43,652 nucleotides of DNA from Panacagrimonas sp041635265 (GTDB lineage Bacteria; Pseudomonadota; Gammaproteobacteria; Nevskiales; Nevskiaceae): assembly GCA_041635265.1 (NCBI GenBank), contig JBFJJV010000008.1, forward strand, positions 1-43,652, written 5' to 3'. The notes under the pieces were generated by a model. That model was not told where the DNA came from. It was given only the letters and a program-made list of their open reading frames with translations, and made no database searches. Position numbers and translations under genes: made by a program. Of the stretch, positions 9,567-17,739 are shown one piece after another (positions within the stretch are counted from its first letter, which is position 1; the number at the start of each line of letters is the position of its first letter).

Positions 9567-11939
9567 ATGAGCCCAACCGCTTTCAATTCCTATCCCGGGG
9601 CCAACGCCGCCCCGGGTAAAGAGTCGACGCAGACCGCGTCCGTCGACCCAATGGTCGACGCTTTGCGCGACTGCACGGCGCCCGTTCTGTGCGGCTTCTT
9701 GGCTGACATGCTGGACGACGTGGCCAAGGCTCTGGCTCAGGTTGACCCACGCGCAACTATTGGCGAAATGTCTTACCCGCACGAGGCCATCGTTGAAAGG
9801 ATCGGCCAGAAGCGTGCGGAGCTCGAAGACGAATTTGCCGAACTCCTGGCTGCCAGCTACGAGGCCGAGACGGATCAAGGCAATGAAATTGACCTAGATC
9901 GTCTCAGCATTGAGCCCACCGAGGAATTAGAGGAACGGCTTGCCTTGGGCAGCCTGATCGATCGAATAGAGGCGGTACACGCAGGCGCACTGGAAGATCT
10001 GCGCGGCCGCGTGACCCACATGATTCGCCAAATGGGCGTGCCGATCTCACGCCAGGTCCTTTCACCCGAGGTGATCGTCAACGCCTACAGTCAAAGCCTG
10101 GCCCACCTAGGCCTGCCTTTGGCTGCGCGCGTATTGATGTTCAAGCTGTTTGATCAGTGTGGAATGCCTACGCTTGCAGATATCTTTGATGCAGCCATAC
10201 AACTACTGGAGGATCAGGGCGTCGATCCCACTTCGGTAGAACCCGAAACCGAGATCGACGGTGAAGAAGAGATCGCCCAAGAACCAATATTCAGCGCGCC
10301 CTCTCTGGACAGTGCAACTCAGGCCGCTCTGCGCCGGATCAGCGCCGCGCAGCACGACACCATGGCGGGTGACGCCGCCTTCGCACAGGAGCTGCTGGGT
10401 TTCGCGACGACAGATGAGGCGACTCACGAGCACATCGCAACGGCTCAGCGTTTGTCGCTGATCGGTCAGATGTGCAATGAAATCATCTCCGATCCTCACC
10501 TGCCCGCCAGCATGCACCCGCTCTTTGACCGGCTACGATTTCCCCTGATCAAAGTGGCGCTGGCTGACGGCACGTTCTTCAGCCAGCCCGGTCATCCGGT
10601 TCGGCGACTGGTCATTGAGGCAGCCGAAACGGCGTCGGCCTCACACATCGCCAGTAAAGCAGTGATCCGCAGACTCGAGGAACGTCTGACTCAAATCTCA
10701 GAGCAAGCCAATCTGTCAGCTGCCTTCGTCCGGCCTCAGCTTTCCAAGCTGAAGCCTCTGACCATGGCGCAGATCGCTACCTTCCTGGATCAGCAACGCG
10801 AGGAATCACGATCGCGTCGGGAAAACGTGATCAGCAAGGTACGCAGGGCCGTTGCGCAGGAAATGGACGTGCACAGTCTGGGCCTGAAGAAATCGACGTC
10901 CATGACCAATTTTCTGCGCATGGGTTGGGGGCCACTGATGTCGTCTCGCCTGCTGCGGGCCGGAATGAATAGCGCCGAGTGGCTTGCCGGCATTGATCGT
11001 CTCGACGAGTTGGTCGCCAGCGTAGACGTGCGCAAGATCACGGAAGAACAGATTGAGCGCAGGCCTGAACTGCGCCGCACCGTAGAACAGGAATTGCAAA
11101 AAGCCGGGATGCGCCCTCAGCGCATCAGCGAAGCGCTTGAATATCTGGACGCGGCCCATGCCGAGCTGGATGAGCAGCGTAAAGCGATGACGCCGCAGCA
11201 GAGACTGGATGGCGCCTCTGACGATCTGGAACTGCTTTCGCCAGCCGAAACTGCGCGCATGATGGGCGGCGGCCAGGGCGAAGCCGCGCAGCTTGCGCGC
11301 GCGCCGGCTGGGACCCTTGATTTGCCTGAAGCGGACATGTTCAAGGTGCTGGAGGACGAGGCCAGGAAGGCGAGCCCTCTGGCCGACGATGATGAGCTCA
11401 CATTTGATGTGCAGCCAGAAGAAGCTGCAACGGAAGCGGCGCCATTTGAGCGCCCAGCGGAAGCGCTGGAGCTGGAGCCAGAGCCTGTACAGGAGCAATC
11501 CGGCGCGAGTGAAAAGCGATCGGCCGAGTCAGTTACGGCGGCCGCCAGCACAAAATCCCTTGATCCGCCTCCGGCCGACGAGGACGGATTGGCATCGCCG
11601 ACGATGCTGCCCGGAAATAGAGACGCCGCACCGGGAAAATCAGGGCCTCACGATGACATGGCCACGGCCACCGAGCTCGAATTGCTGGCCTATTGTCTTA
11701 CCGCAGAGACCTGGTTTCGAGTCTTCGACCCCAAGAGCCAGCACACGCTCTGGCTCAAGGTCTCAAGTTATTACCCCGAACACGGCAGCATCGGCTTTAG
11801 CGGCTTCGACTCAAAAACCATGCTGTCACTGCGGACCACGCAGCTGCTCGACGACCTGGTCGATAGCCGCTCAGAGCCAGTGAACCCGACGCCAATTCAG
11901 GCACGGGCGATCGCGGAACTACGCAAGCGGAAAAAATAG
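9567..11939 (+). CDS. DUF1631 family protein
   Basis: This is a large, acidic, mostly helical protein of the DUF1631 family, widespread in gamma- and betaproteobacteria and without a settled function. From the ATG at 9567 it has 790 residues. Recognisable parts are the N-terminal helical region (LRDCTAPVLCGFLADMLDDV), the central HPVRRLVIEAAETA region, a low-complexity Ala/Glu/Pro linker (about 590-700) and a C-terminal domain (TWFRVFDPKSQHTLWLKVSSYY). This last part resembles the PilZ-like end typical of the family. The start is uncertain: a TTG at 9396 in the same frame has a better ribosome binding site (AGAGG) but lies in the metH dyad, and codons up to 9534 look non-coding. It is divergent from metH and ends two bases from the convergent next gene. 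Confidence 0.85.
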   Translation: MSPTAFNSYPGANAAPGKESTQTASVDPMVDALRDCTAPVLCGFLADMLDDVAKALAQVDPRATIGEMSYPHEAIVERIGQKRAELEDEFAELLAASYEAETDQGNEIDLDRLSIEPTEELEERLALGSLIDRIEAVHAGALEDLRGRVTHMIRQMGVPISRQVLSPEVIVNAYSQSLAHLGLPLAARVLMFKLFDQCGMPTLADIFDAAIQLLEDQGVDPTSVEPETEIDGEEEIAQEPIFSAPSLDSATQAALRRISAAQHDTMAGDAAFAQELLGFATTDEATHEHIATAQRLSLIGQMCNEIISDPHLPASMHPLFDRLRFPLIKVALADGTFFSQPGHPVRRLVIEAAETASASHIASKAVIRRLEERLTQISEQANLSAAFVRPQLSKLKPLTMAQIATFLDQQREESRSRRENVISKVRRAVAQEMDVHSLGLKKSTSMTNFLRMGWGPLMSSRLLRAGMNSAEWLAGIDRLDELVASVDVRKITEEQIERRPELRRTVEQELQKAGMRPQRISEALEYLDAAHAELDEQRKAMTPQQRLDGASDDLELLSPAETARMMGGGQGEAAQLARAPAGTLDLPEADMFKVLEDEARKASPLADDDELTFDVQPEEAATEAAPFERPAEALELEPEPVQEQSGASEKRSAESVTAAASTKSLDPPPADEDGLASPTMLPGNRDAAPGKSGPHDDMATATELELLAYCLTAETWFRVFDPKSQHTLWLKVSSYYPEHGSIGFSGFDSKTMLSLRTTQLLDDLVDSRSEPVNPTPIQARAIAELRKRKK

Positions 11940-11941
11940 CG

Positions 11942-12589
11942 CTATTCGGGCAGAGGCAAAGTGTGTACGAAATTGCCGACATCCTCGCCATCGGCAAGCC
12001 TCAGCATGGCCTGAGCCACGTTCTGCGCACCGATTGCTCGATAGCTGCGCAGTGGGCCAATCAGTAAAGGATTGAATATGGGAGAGAGTTTTTGCGCAAT
12101 TTTCTCGACAATCCGACTTTCCTTGCGCTCACCAAGCAGCAAGGAAGGGCGAAGAATATGCAGGGCATCGAATCCGATTGCGGTCACCGCCTCTTCTGCC
12201 CTGCCTTTTACCCGGCTGTAGAAAACCCTGGACTTTGGCGCCGCAGACAGAGACGACACCAGAAAGAACCGGCGCGCGCCGTTTGCATGCGCCGCACGTG
12301 CGAATTCGACCACCATATGGAAATCCACCCGCTCGAATGCAGCGCGTGATCCGGCCGATTTCAACGTTGTGCCCAGGCAGCAGAAGGCATCGTCTGCCGC
12401 CAGAGTGGCGCCCAGACGCTTAGGATCATTCAGATCTGATCGCAGATAACGGAGCCGATCATCGCTTGCGGCTGGCGCATGCCGCCCAACTGCCTTGATC
12501 TCGGCATAGTGATCGGACTGAATGAGACCGTCTAAAAGATGACGTCCAACCAGTCCGGTGAAGCCGGCCACGAGCGCTGTTTTAGGCAT
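11942..12589 (-). CDS. Small NAD(P)-binding oxidoreductase (atypical short-chain/epimerase type)
   Basis: The 215-residue product from ATG 12589 has a Rossmann fold. The dinucleotide-binding motif GFTGLVG lies at residues 9-15, and the GTT segment (CLGTTLKSAGS) and YSRVKG, the Tyr-x-x-x-Lys pair of the extended SDR family, follow. It resembles the HTATIP2/YbjT-like group of NAD(P)H-binding proteins; the substrate is unknown. An upstream in-frame GTG at 12628 would add 13 residues, but the motif spacing fits the ATG better. Its stop lies two bases from that of the DUF1631 gene (TAGCGCTA holds both stops). The 278 bases between it and mltF contain no gene I can support. Confidence 0.85.
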   Translation of the reverse strand: MPKTALVAGFTGLVGRHLLDGLIQSDHYAEIKAVGRHAPAASDDRLRYLRSDLNDPKRLGATLAADDAFCCLGTTLKSAGSRAAFERVDFHMVVEFARAAHANGARRFFLVSSLSAAPKSRVFYSRVKGRAEEAVTAIGFDALHILRPSLLLGERKESRIVEKIAQKLSPIFNPLLIGPLRSYRAIGAQNVAQAMLRLADGEDVGNFVHTLPLPE

Positions 12590-12867
12590 TGAAAGATAAG
12601 CCTGGAAATGTCTGGCGAAGTTCCGCACCTATGCTGATAGTGTAAACAGCGACTATTACGGAGCGGGAACGAATTGGATTGATATACATCCGCGGCGAGC
12701 GAGCAGCCAGACACGAGTACAGCTGTCGTTCGTCGCAAGCCATTCTAACCGCGCTGGCGCCGCTCCACTCAAAATAACTTGAACGCGACATTCGCCAGGG
12801 GGAGTAACACACAGGCGGACAGAGCCGGATGATCCTGGCCTGTCAGGCGAGTGCCTCGCACTGTCCT

Positions 12868-14334
12868 CTACAGAACCGGAGACCGAATATTCAATGGTCC
12901 TTCCGGCCTCAATTCGGCTTCCGAGGGAATGGCTTCGGCCTCCAATACAGATCCGGACCTTGTCCCGTCGTCGAGCAAATAAACCAACATATCGTAGTAA
13001 GTGCGGACGTTGCCAACGTAAGTCTTGGCTTCATGCCCGCGCGCATAACCGTAGCGGGTTTTCTTGTGCCACCTGGGCTGGGTTAGCAAGGGCAAATTTT
13101 CCTGCACGTCAATCCACCGGCGCGAATCTCCGCCTCTGATCTCAGTCAACTTGCGTACATCACGCAGATGCCCGTAGCCCAGGTTATAAGCCGACAAAGC
13201 GAGCCATGTCCGATCGGGCTCAGGGACATCCGCGTCAATAAGATCAATCAGGCGTCGGATATAGCGCGCGCCGCCCATAATGCTTTGCGCCGGATCGCGA
13301 CGATTCTGCACATCCAGAAACTTGGCGGTCTGCCTCGTCAGCATCATGATGCCGCGTACGCCGGTGGGGCTGACCGCCGCCGAATCCCAGTGCGACTCCT
13401 GATAGCCAATGGCAGCCAGCAGAAGCCAATCCAGCTCATATTTGGCTGCAGCTTTTTCAAACAGACGTCGATACTTTGGCAGTCGCGTTTCCACATGCTG
13501 CGCCAGCTTCATGGCGCCGAAATAATTGACGTGCTTGACGTGTCCGAAATAACGATCACGTAGCCGGTTGATGTCCGACTCACTGACACTGCTCAGGTAA
13601 TGCTGAGCCCGGTTGAACAGACTGCGATCTTCTTGAAGCCGAAATGCCCAAGCGACGTTTTGTGGTCGCGACAGGTCAAAAGCAACCCGCAATTTCGGGT
13701 AATAACGCTTATTGATGGCAATGACGTCAGATGCACCGACGGTGAAATCAATCTCCCCTTCGGCCACCTTGACCAAGAGCGCCTCCACATCGAATTCCTC
13801 GGTCTCCTCCCACTGCAAATTCGGCCAGGTCTTCTTGAGCGTCTGCAAATACTCGGCCGACTCACTGCCGGCCGGAACCAATAGCTTTCCCTCAATATCC
13901 CCTGCATTACGCGGTCGGCGACTTCCCCTGCGGTATACGAGCTGCGGGACCACATCAATTACCGGATGAGTAAATTGATAACGCCGTTGCCGCTTGGGTG
14001 TAATGACCACGGCACCGACCGACACATGCGCCCTGCCCCGGCGCACTGCCCCGAGGGTTCCGGACGTGCTTGAGTGGACATCAATCTCCAGCTCTACGCC
14101 GAGTGCATCAGCAAAACCCTTGACCAGCTCATACTGATATCCGGTCGCACCGGCCTGCCCTTCGTAATACGTAGTAGGGCTGTTTATGGTTGCCGCGCGC
14201 AAAACCCCCATTGCCTGGACCTGCTCAAGCAGGGAAATTGGCGGCGAACAGGTCCCCAAAAGAGCGGAAATCGACCCAATAAGCAGCATTGCAGGCAGGC
14301 GAATGAAAATCATCCTCGCAGCAATGGTTCGCAT
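12868..14334 (-). CDS. mltF: Membrane-bound lytic murein transglycosylase F
   Basis: MltF cleaves the glycan strands of peptidoglycan, leaving 1,6-anhydromuramyl ends. The 488-residue protein has an N-terminal signal (about 1-29, AMLLIGSISALLGTC). A solute-binding-protein-like regulatory domain (about 40-265) follows, then a lysozyme-like SLT domain (about 285-460). Catalytic Glu313 sits in GYQESHWDS, followed by SPTGVRGIMMLT and AYNLGYGH. A cysteine at 29 is near a lipobox-like stretch, but the residue before it is Thr, so lipoprotein anchoring is not certain. The ATG at 14334 faces the tRNA gene. It is not in an operon. E. coli MltF is 518 residues with the same layout. Confidence 0.95.
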   Translation of the reverse strand: MRTIAARMIFIRLPAMLLIGSISALLGTCSPPISLLEQVQAMGVLRAATINSPTTYYEGQAGATGYQYELVKGFADALGVELEIDVHSSTSGTLGAVRRGRAHVSVGAVVITPKRQRRYQFTHPVIDVVPQLVYRRGSRRPRNAGDIEGKLLVPAGSESAEYLQTLKKTWPNLQWEETEEFDVEALLVKVAEGEIDFTVGASDVIAINKRYYPKLRVAFDLSRPQNVAWAFRLQEDRSLFNRAQHYLSSVSESDINRLRDRYFGHVKHVNYFGAMKLAQHVETRLPKYRRLFEKAAAKYELDWLLLAAIGYQESHWDSAAVSPTGVRGIMMLTRQTAKFLDVQNRRDPAQSIMGGARYIRRLIDLIDADVPEPDRTWLALSAYNLGYGHLRDVRKLTEIRGGDSRRWIDVQENLPLLTQPRWHKKTRYGYARGHEAKTYVGNVRTYYDMLVYLLDDGTRSGSVLEAEAIPSEAELRPEGPLNIRSPVL

Positions 14335-14408
14335 CCTCTAAAATGGCTGGGCGTTCATGGGATGCAAAAGCTAGCACAGCCCAGCATCCTGAGCGGAAGC
14401 GTTTATGC

Positions 14409-14501
14409 GGAGGGGTACCGAAGTGGCCATAACGGCGCTGACTCGAAATCAGATGGTCAGGGTAACCTGGCACGTGGGTTCGAATCCCACCTCCTCCGCC
14501 A
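14409..14501 (+). tRNA. tRNA-Ser, anticodon CGA
   Basis: This is a class II tRNA with a long variable arm. The acceptor stem GGAGGGG (14409-14415) pairs with CTCCTCC (14491-14497). G14498 is the discriminator, and CCA is encoded at 14499-14501. The anticodon loop CT-CGA-AA puts CGA at 14444-14446, reading UCG serine codons. The T arm is GTGGG-TTCGAAT-CCCAC. Base 27-43 of the anticodon stem is a G-A mismatch, which tRNAs tolerate. A terminator follows 41 bases later. Confidence 0.97.
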
Positions 14502-14542
14502 ACTACGCCAACTACAAGTAGCACAACGGCTAAGAACTTATC

Positions 14543-14567
14543 AAAACCCTTTTTAAAGGGGTTTTTT
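14543..14567 (+). terminator. Rho-independent terminator of tRNA-Ser
   Basis: AAAACCCTTT, two bases, AAAGGG and then GTTTTTT form a stem with one bulged G followed by a T-run on the plus strand. It is the clearest terminator in the window and closes the tRNA transcript. Confidence 0.85.
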
Positions 14568-14618
14568 ATGCCTGACGCATCACCGCGTCTCTAGAAAACT
14601 CTGGCAAGCGCGATTTTT

Positions 14619-14659
14619 TTAAGGGTATGTATGGGGGTATGCGGAGGCCTTAAGGGTAT
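14619..14659. repeat. Direct repeats TTAAGGGTAT, 31 bp apart
   Basis: The decamer occurs at 14619-14628 and 14650-14659, and a third GGGTAT lies between them (14635-14640). A 31-bp period is about three helical turns. Position just after a tRNA gene recalls arm-type sites of tRNA-integrating elements, but no integrase is present. Function is inference. Confidence 0.5.
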
Positions 14660-14849
14660 TAGGGGGCAGGTGCGGAGCGAATCATCGGAACCACTGAACC
14701 TCATCGATCCGCTTTCCCACCGGATGCCGGAGTCGAACAGCCCATGAAACGAGCACCTGAGGATGCAACTGCCGCTCGCCGAATCTGCCGCGCGCGCCAA
14801 TCTGAGATCATCCGGCTTTCACTGATCCCTTCTCACTGTGCAGAACACC

Positions 14850-15830
14850 ATGAAAGCCATTGAAATTTCCAAGCCAGGTCCGCCGAACGTTCTCGCCCTC
14901 TGTGAGCGTCCGGATCCAACCCCGCTTGCCGGAGAAGTACTGATTCGCGTTGTCGCAGCCGGCATCAATCGGCCGGATGTGTTGCAACGCGCAGGCGCAT
15001 ATCCGCCGCCAAAAGGTGCGTCCGATCTGCCAGGACTGGAAGTGGCCGGCGAAATCATTGGCGGAGACCTGCAAAACACTGACTTCCAGATCGGCGATCA
15101 GGTCTGCGCCCTGACCCCTGGCGGTGGCTATGCTGAACTCTGCGTGACCTCGGCATCCCACTGCCTGCCCATTCCAAAAGGCTTGAGCGCAGCGGAAGCG
15201 GCCTCCCTTCCAGAGACTTTCTTCACGGTCTGGAGCAATGTTTTCGATCGCGCGGCACTCCGACCCGGCGAAACGCTTTTGGTGCAGGGCGGGACCAGCG
15301 GCATTGGGGTGACCGCCATTCAGCTTGCCACCGCGCTCGGGCACCGCGTATTCGCCACCGCTGGTAGCGAAAGAAAGACGCGCGCGTGTGAGTCTCTCGG
15401 TGCCGAACGCGGCATCCACTACAAAGAAGAAGACTTTGCAGAGATCGTCAGGGAGCTGACTGACGGCCGGGGCGTGGACGTCATTCTGGACATGGTTGGC
15501 GGCAGCTATGTGCCGCGAGAGATTAACTGTCTTGCCGACGATGGTCGTCTGGTGCTGATTGCCCTGCTTGGCGGCGCCAAGGCCGAAATCCCCTTGGCGC
15601 AGATCCTGATGCGTCGATTAACGGTCACCGGTTCCACCTTGAGACCGCGCTCAGTTGCTTTCAAGGCTGGAATCGCCACCGCCCTGCGGCAAACCGTTTG
15701 GCCACTCATCGAGTCCGGCCAAATCAAGCCAACGATTTACAAGACGTTTCCGCTAGCCGAGGCAGCTGAAGCGCATCGCCTGATGGAAAGCAGTACTCAC
15801 ATCGGGAAGATCGTCCTGCAAATTGCCTGA
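14850..15830 (+). CDS. NAD(P)H:quinone oxidoreductase, zinc-free MDR family
   Basis: This is a medium-chain dehydrogenase/reductase of the zeta-crystallin/PIG3 type, reducing quinones or enones with NADPH. The 326-residue product has an N-terminal GroES-like domain (about 1-125, INRPDVLQRAGAYPPP). The Rossmann domain has GGTSGIG at 147-153. The catalytic zinc ligands of alcohol dehydrogenases are missing, as expected for this branch. I chose ATG 14850 (MKAIEISKPG), the usual start of the family; a GTG four codons upstream is possible, and neither has a good ribosome binding site. It ends four bases from the convergent VWA gene. Confidence 0.93.
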   Translation: MKAIEISKPGPPNVLALCERPDPTPLAGEVLIRVVAAGINRPDVLQRAGAYPPPKGASDLPGLEVAGEIIGGDLQNTDFQIGDQVCALTPGGGYAELCVTSASHCLPIPKGLSAAEAASLPETFFTVWSNVFDRAALRPGETLLVQGGTSGIGVTAIQLATALGHRVFATAGSERKTRACESLGAERGIHYKEEDFAEIVRELTDGRGVDVILDMVGGSYVPREINCLADDGRLVLIALLGGAKAEIPLAQILMRRLTVTGSTLRPRSVAFKAGIATALRQTVWPLIESGQIKPTIYKTFPLAEAAEAHRLMESSTHIGKIVLQIA

Positions 15831-15834
15831 TCCC

Positions 15835-17037
15835 TCAAGCCAGGGCGAGCGAAGAACCCGAGTGATTGAGTCGGCGCATCGCCCTCTCCAGACCGTTCAG
15901 GGTCATCGGAAACATACGGTCAGCGCCAATCAGTTCCTGCACAATATTGACCGAGGGCGAATACTCCCAGCGCTGCTCAGCGTCTGGATTCAGCCAGACC
16001 AGACGCGGATAGACATCCATTAAGCGCTTCATCCATACAGCGCCGGCTTCTTCGTTCCAGTGCTCGATGCTGCCGCCCGGCTGCACGATTTCGTAGGGAC
16101 TCATCGAGGCGTCGCCGACAAAGATCACCTTGTAGTCCGCGCTGTACTTGTGCAGCACGTCGAAAAGCTGAAGACGCTCGTTGTTGCGGCGCAGATTGTC
16201 CTTCCACACGCTTTCGTAAATGAAATTGTGGAAATAAAAATATTCCAGATGCTTGAACTCGGTCTTGGCGGCACTGAATAATTCTTCGCAGACACGCACA
16301 TGCGGATCCATTGAGCCGCCGACATCGAGAAACAGCAATACTTTCACTGTGTTGTGCCGTTCGGGCACCATCTTGATGTCCAGCCAACCGGCGTTGCGCG
16401 CAGTGCTGCGAATGGTGTCGTCGATATCCAGCTCTTCAGCGGCACCTTCACGTGCGAATTTGCGCAAGCGACGCAAGGCGATCTTGATGTTCCGCGTGCC
16501 CAGTTCAATGGTGTCATCCAGATTTCGAAATTCACGCTTTTCCCATATCTTGACCGCTTTTTTATTGCCGCCACTGCCGCCAATGCGCACACCTTCTGGG
16601 TTATACCCGCCATTTCCGAAGGGGCTGGTACCGCCGGTCCCAATCCACTTGCTGCCACCTTGGTGACGTTCCTTCTGTTCTTCTAGCCGCTTCTTCAGGG
16701 TTTCCATCAACTCATCGAGCCCGCCCAGAGATTTGATCTTCTCCTTCTCTTCATCGCTAAGCAGCTTCTCGGCCTGTTTGCGCAGCCAGTCCTCAGGAAC
16801 CGAGCCGAACAGTTCACCCGTGACGGCTTCTATGCCTTTGAAATAGGCTGCAAACGCACGGTCAAACCGGTCGTACTGGTTCTCGTCCTTGACCATCGTC
16901 GAACGAGCAAGATGATAGAAATCATCGATTGAAAAGACCGCGACGTGCTTGGACAGCGCTTCGAGCAACATCAGAAACTCGGACAGAGATGTCTTGACTC
17001 CGGCTTGCCGAACGGTGAGAAAAAACGTGAACAACAT
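15835..17037 (-). CDS. CoxE-like von Willebrand factor A domain protein
   Basis: The 400-residue cytoplasmic protein has a charged helical N-terminal half (e.g. LDELMETLKKRLEEQKERHQ, about 107-126) and a glycine-rich linker (about 128-158). A C-terminal VWA domain carries the metal-ion site DVGGSM at 238-243. This is the CoxE/DUF2201-like group, often encoded beside MoxR-type AAA+ ATPases. No such ATPase gene is adjacent here. The start is ATG 17037 with an ideal GGAGGT seven bases upstream; a longer frame reaching 17451 has no such support and overlaps the divergent glycosylase gene. It is divergent from that gene by 66 bases. Confidence 0.9.
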   Translation of the reverse strand: MLFTFFLTVRQAGVKTSLSEFLMLLEALSKHVAVFSIDDFYHLARSTMVKDENQYDRFDRAFAAYFKGIEAVTGELFGSVPEDWLRKQAEKLLSDEEKEKIKSLGGLDELMETLKKRLEEQKERHQGGSKWIGTGGTSPFGNGGYNPEGVRIGGSGGNKKAVKIWEKREFRNLDDTIELGTRNIKIALRRLRKFAREGAAEELDIDDTIRSTARNAGWLDIKMVPERHNTVKVLLFLDVGGSMDPHVRVCEELFSAAKTEFKHLEYFYFHNFIYESVWKDNLRRNNERLQLFDVLHKYSADYKVIFVGDASMSPYEIVQPGGSIEHWNEEAGAVWMKRLMDVYPRLVWLNPDAEQRWEYSPSVNIVQELIGADRMFPMTLNGLERAMRRLNHSGSSLALA

Positions 17038-17103
17038 GGATTGACCTCCAAGAATTGCCGATATTCTAAAGGTATCGCCAGCTCGGGCCTTTATGATGCG
17101 GAA

Positions 17104-17739
17104 ATGATAGATCCCAAACAGGTCCGAGTGGCCGAAAAATATTTGGGCCGTCAATGCCCAGCCATGCGCTGCTTGATTCGATCGCACGGCCCCAGCACGC
17201 TCGGGCAGCGCCGGCGCGACCCTTTTCATGTACTGGCCAGTTCGATCATTGGCCAGCAGCTGTCGACCAAGGCTGGTGACACCATCCAGGCCCGGGTGCA
17301 CGCTCTGGTCGGAGTGCGCTCGAAACTGACTCCGCGGAAGCTGTTGGCAGTGGATCAACAGCAATTGCGAGACTGTGGCCTGTCCAATGCCAAGGCAAAA
17401 TGGCTGCTCGGGATCAGCGAACGGGTGATGAGTCGCGAACTGAATTTTCACGCTCTGGCCAAGCTGGATGACGAAGCAGCGATCAAGGTGCTGGATGATC
17501 TGCCGGGCGTCGGTCGCTGGACCGCCGAAATGTTCCTCATCTTTGCCATAGATCGGATGGATATTTTCTCCATGGGTGACGTCGGCCTTCGCAACAGTGT
17601 CAATAAACTCTTCAACGGCGGCGCCAAGCTGGATGAGCCGTCGACCCGGCGGATCGTCGAACGCTGGGCACCCTACCGCTCGGTGGCCAGCTGGTATTTG
17701 TGGCGAACCATTGACGGCGACTCGACGACATGGACGTGA
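17104..17739 (+). CDS. DNA-3-methyladenine glycosylase (AlkA/MAG type)
   Basis: This enzyme removes alkylated purines from DNA in base excision repair. The 211-residue protein belongs to the HhH-GPD superfamily: FHVLASSIIGQQLSTKAG near the N-terminus, the helix-hairpin-helix LPGVGRWT at 133-140, and catalytic Asp159 in FSMGDVGL. The Pro usual before the Gly-Asp is replaced by Ser-Met, a mild variant. No iron-sulfur cluster cysteines are present, so it is not of the Nth/MutY type. ATG 17104 starts MIDPKQV. Its 3' end overlaps the next gene by 10 bases, so the two are probably co-translated. Confidence 0.92.
   Translation: MIDPKQVRVAEKYLGRQCPAMRCLIRSHGPSTLGQRRRDPFHVLASSIIGQQLSTKAGDTIQARVHALVGVRSKLTPRKLLAVDQQQLRDCGLSNAKAKWLLGISERVMSRELNFHALAKLDDEAAIKVLDDLPGVGRWTAEMFLIFAIDRMDIFSMGDVGLRNSVNKLFNGGAKLDEPSTRRIVERWAPYRSVASWYLWRTIDGDSTTWT

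Larger units (their letters stand above)
14502..14849. other. Gene-free region after tRNA-Ser
   Basis: These 348 bases hold the second copy of GCCAACTAC (14507-14515, repeating 14498-14506 at the tRNA 3' end), the terminator, and the TTAAGGGTAT repeats. The rest (about 14660-14849) shows no coding frame with family resemblance. A 69-codon frame on the minus strand (14591-14800) looks like noise. The promoter of the downstream oxidoreductase probably lies in the last part, but I cannot point to it. Confidence 0.6.

Noticed and set aside
14591..14800. 69-codon frame on the minus strand after tRNA-Ser
   Set aside because: No family resemblance and it runs across the repeats; probably non-coding.
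17038..17451. N-terminal extension of the VWA gene
   Set aside because: An ideal ribosome binding site sits at 17037, and the extension overlaps the conserved divergent glycosylase gene.
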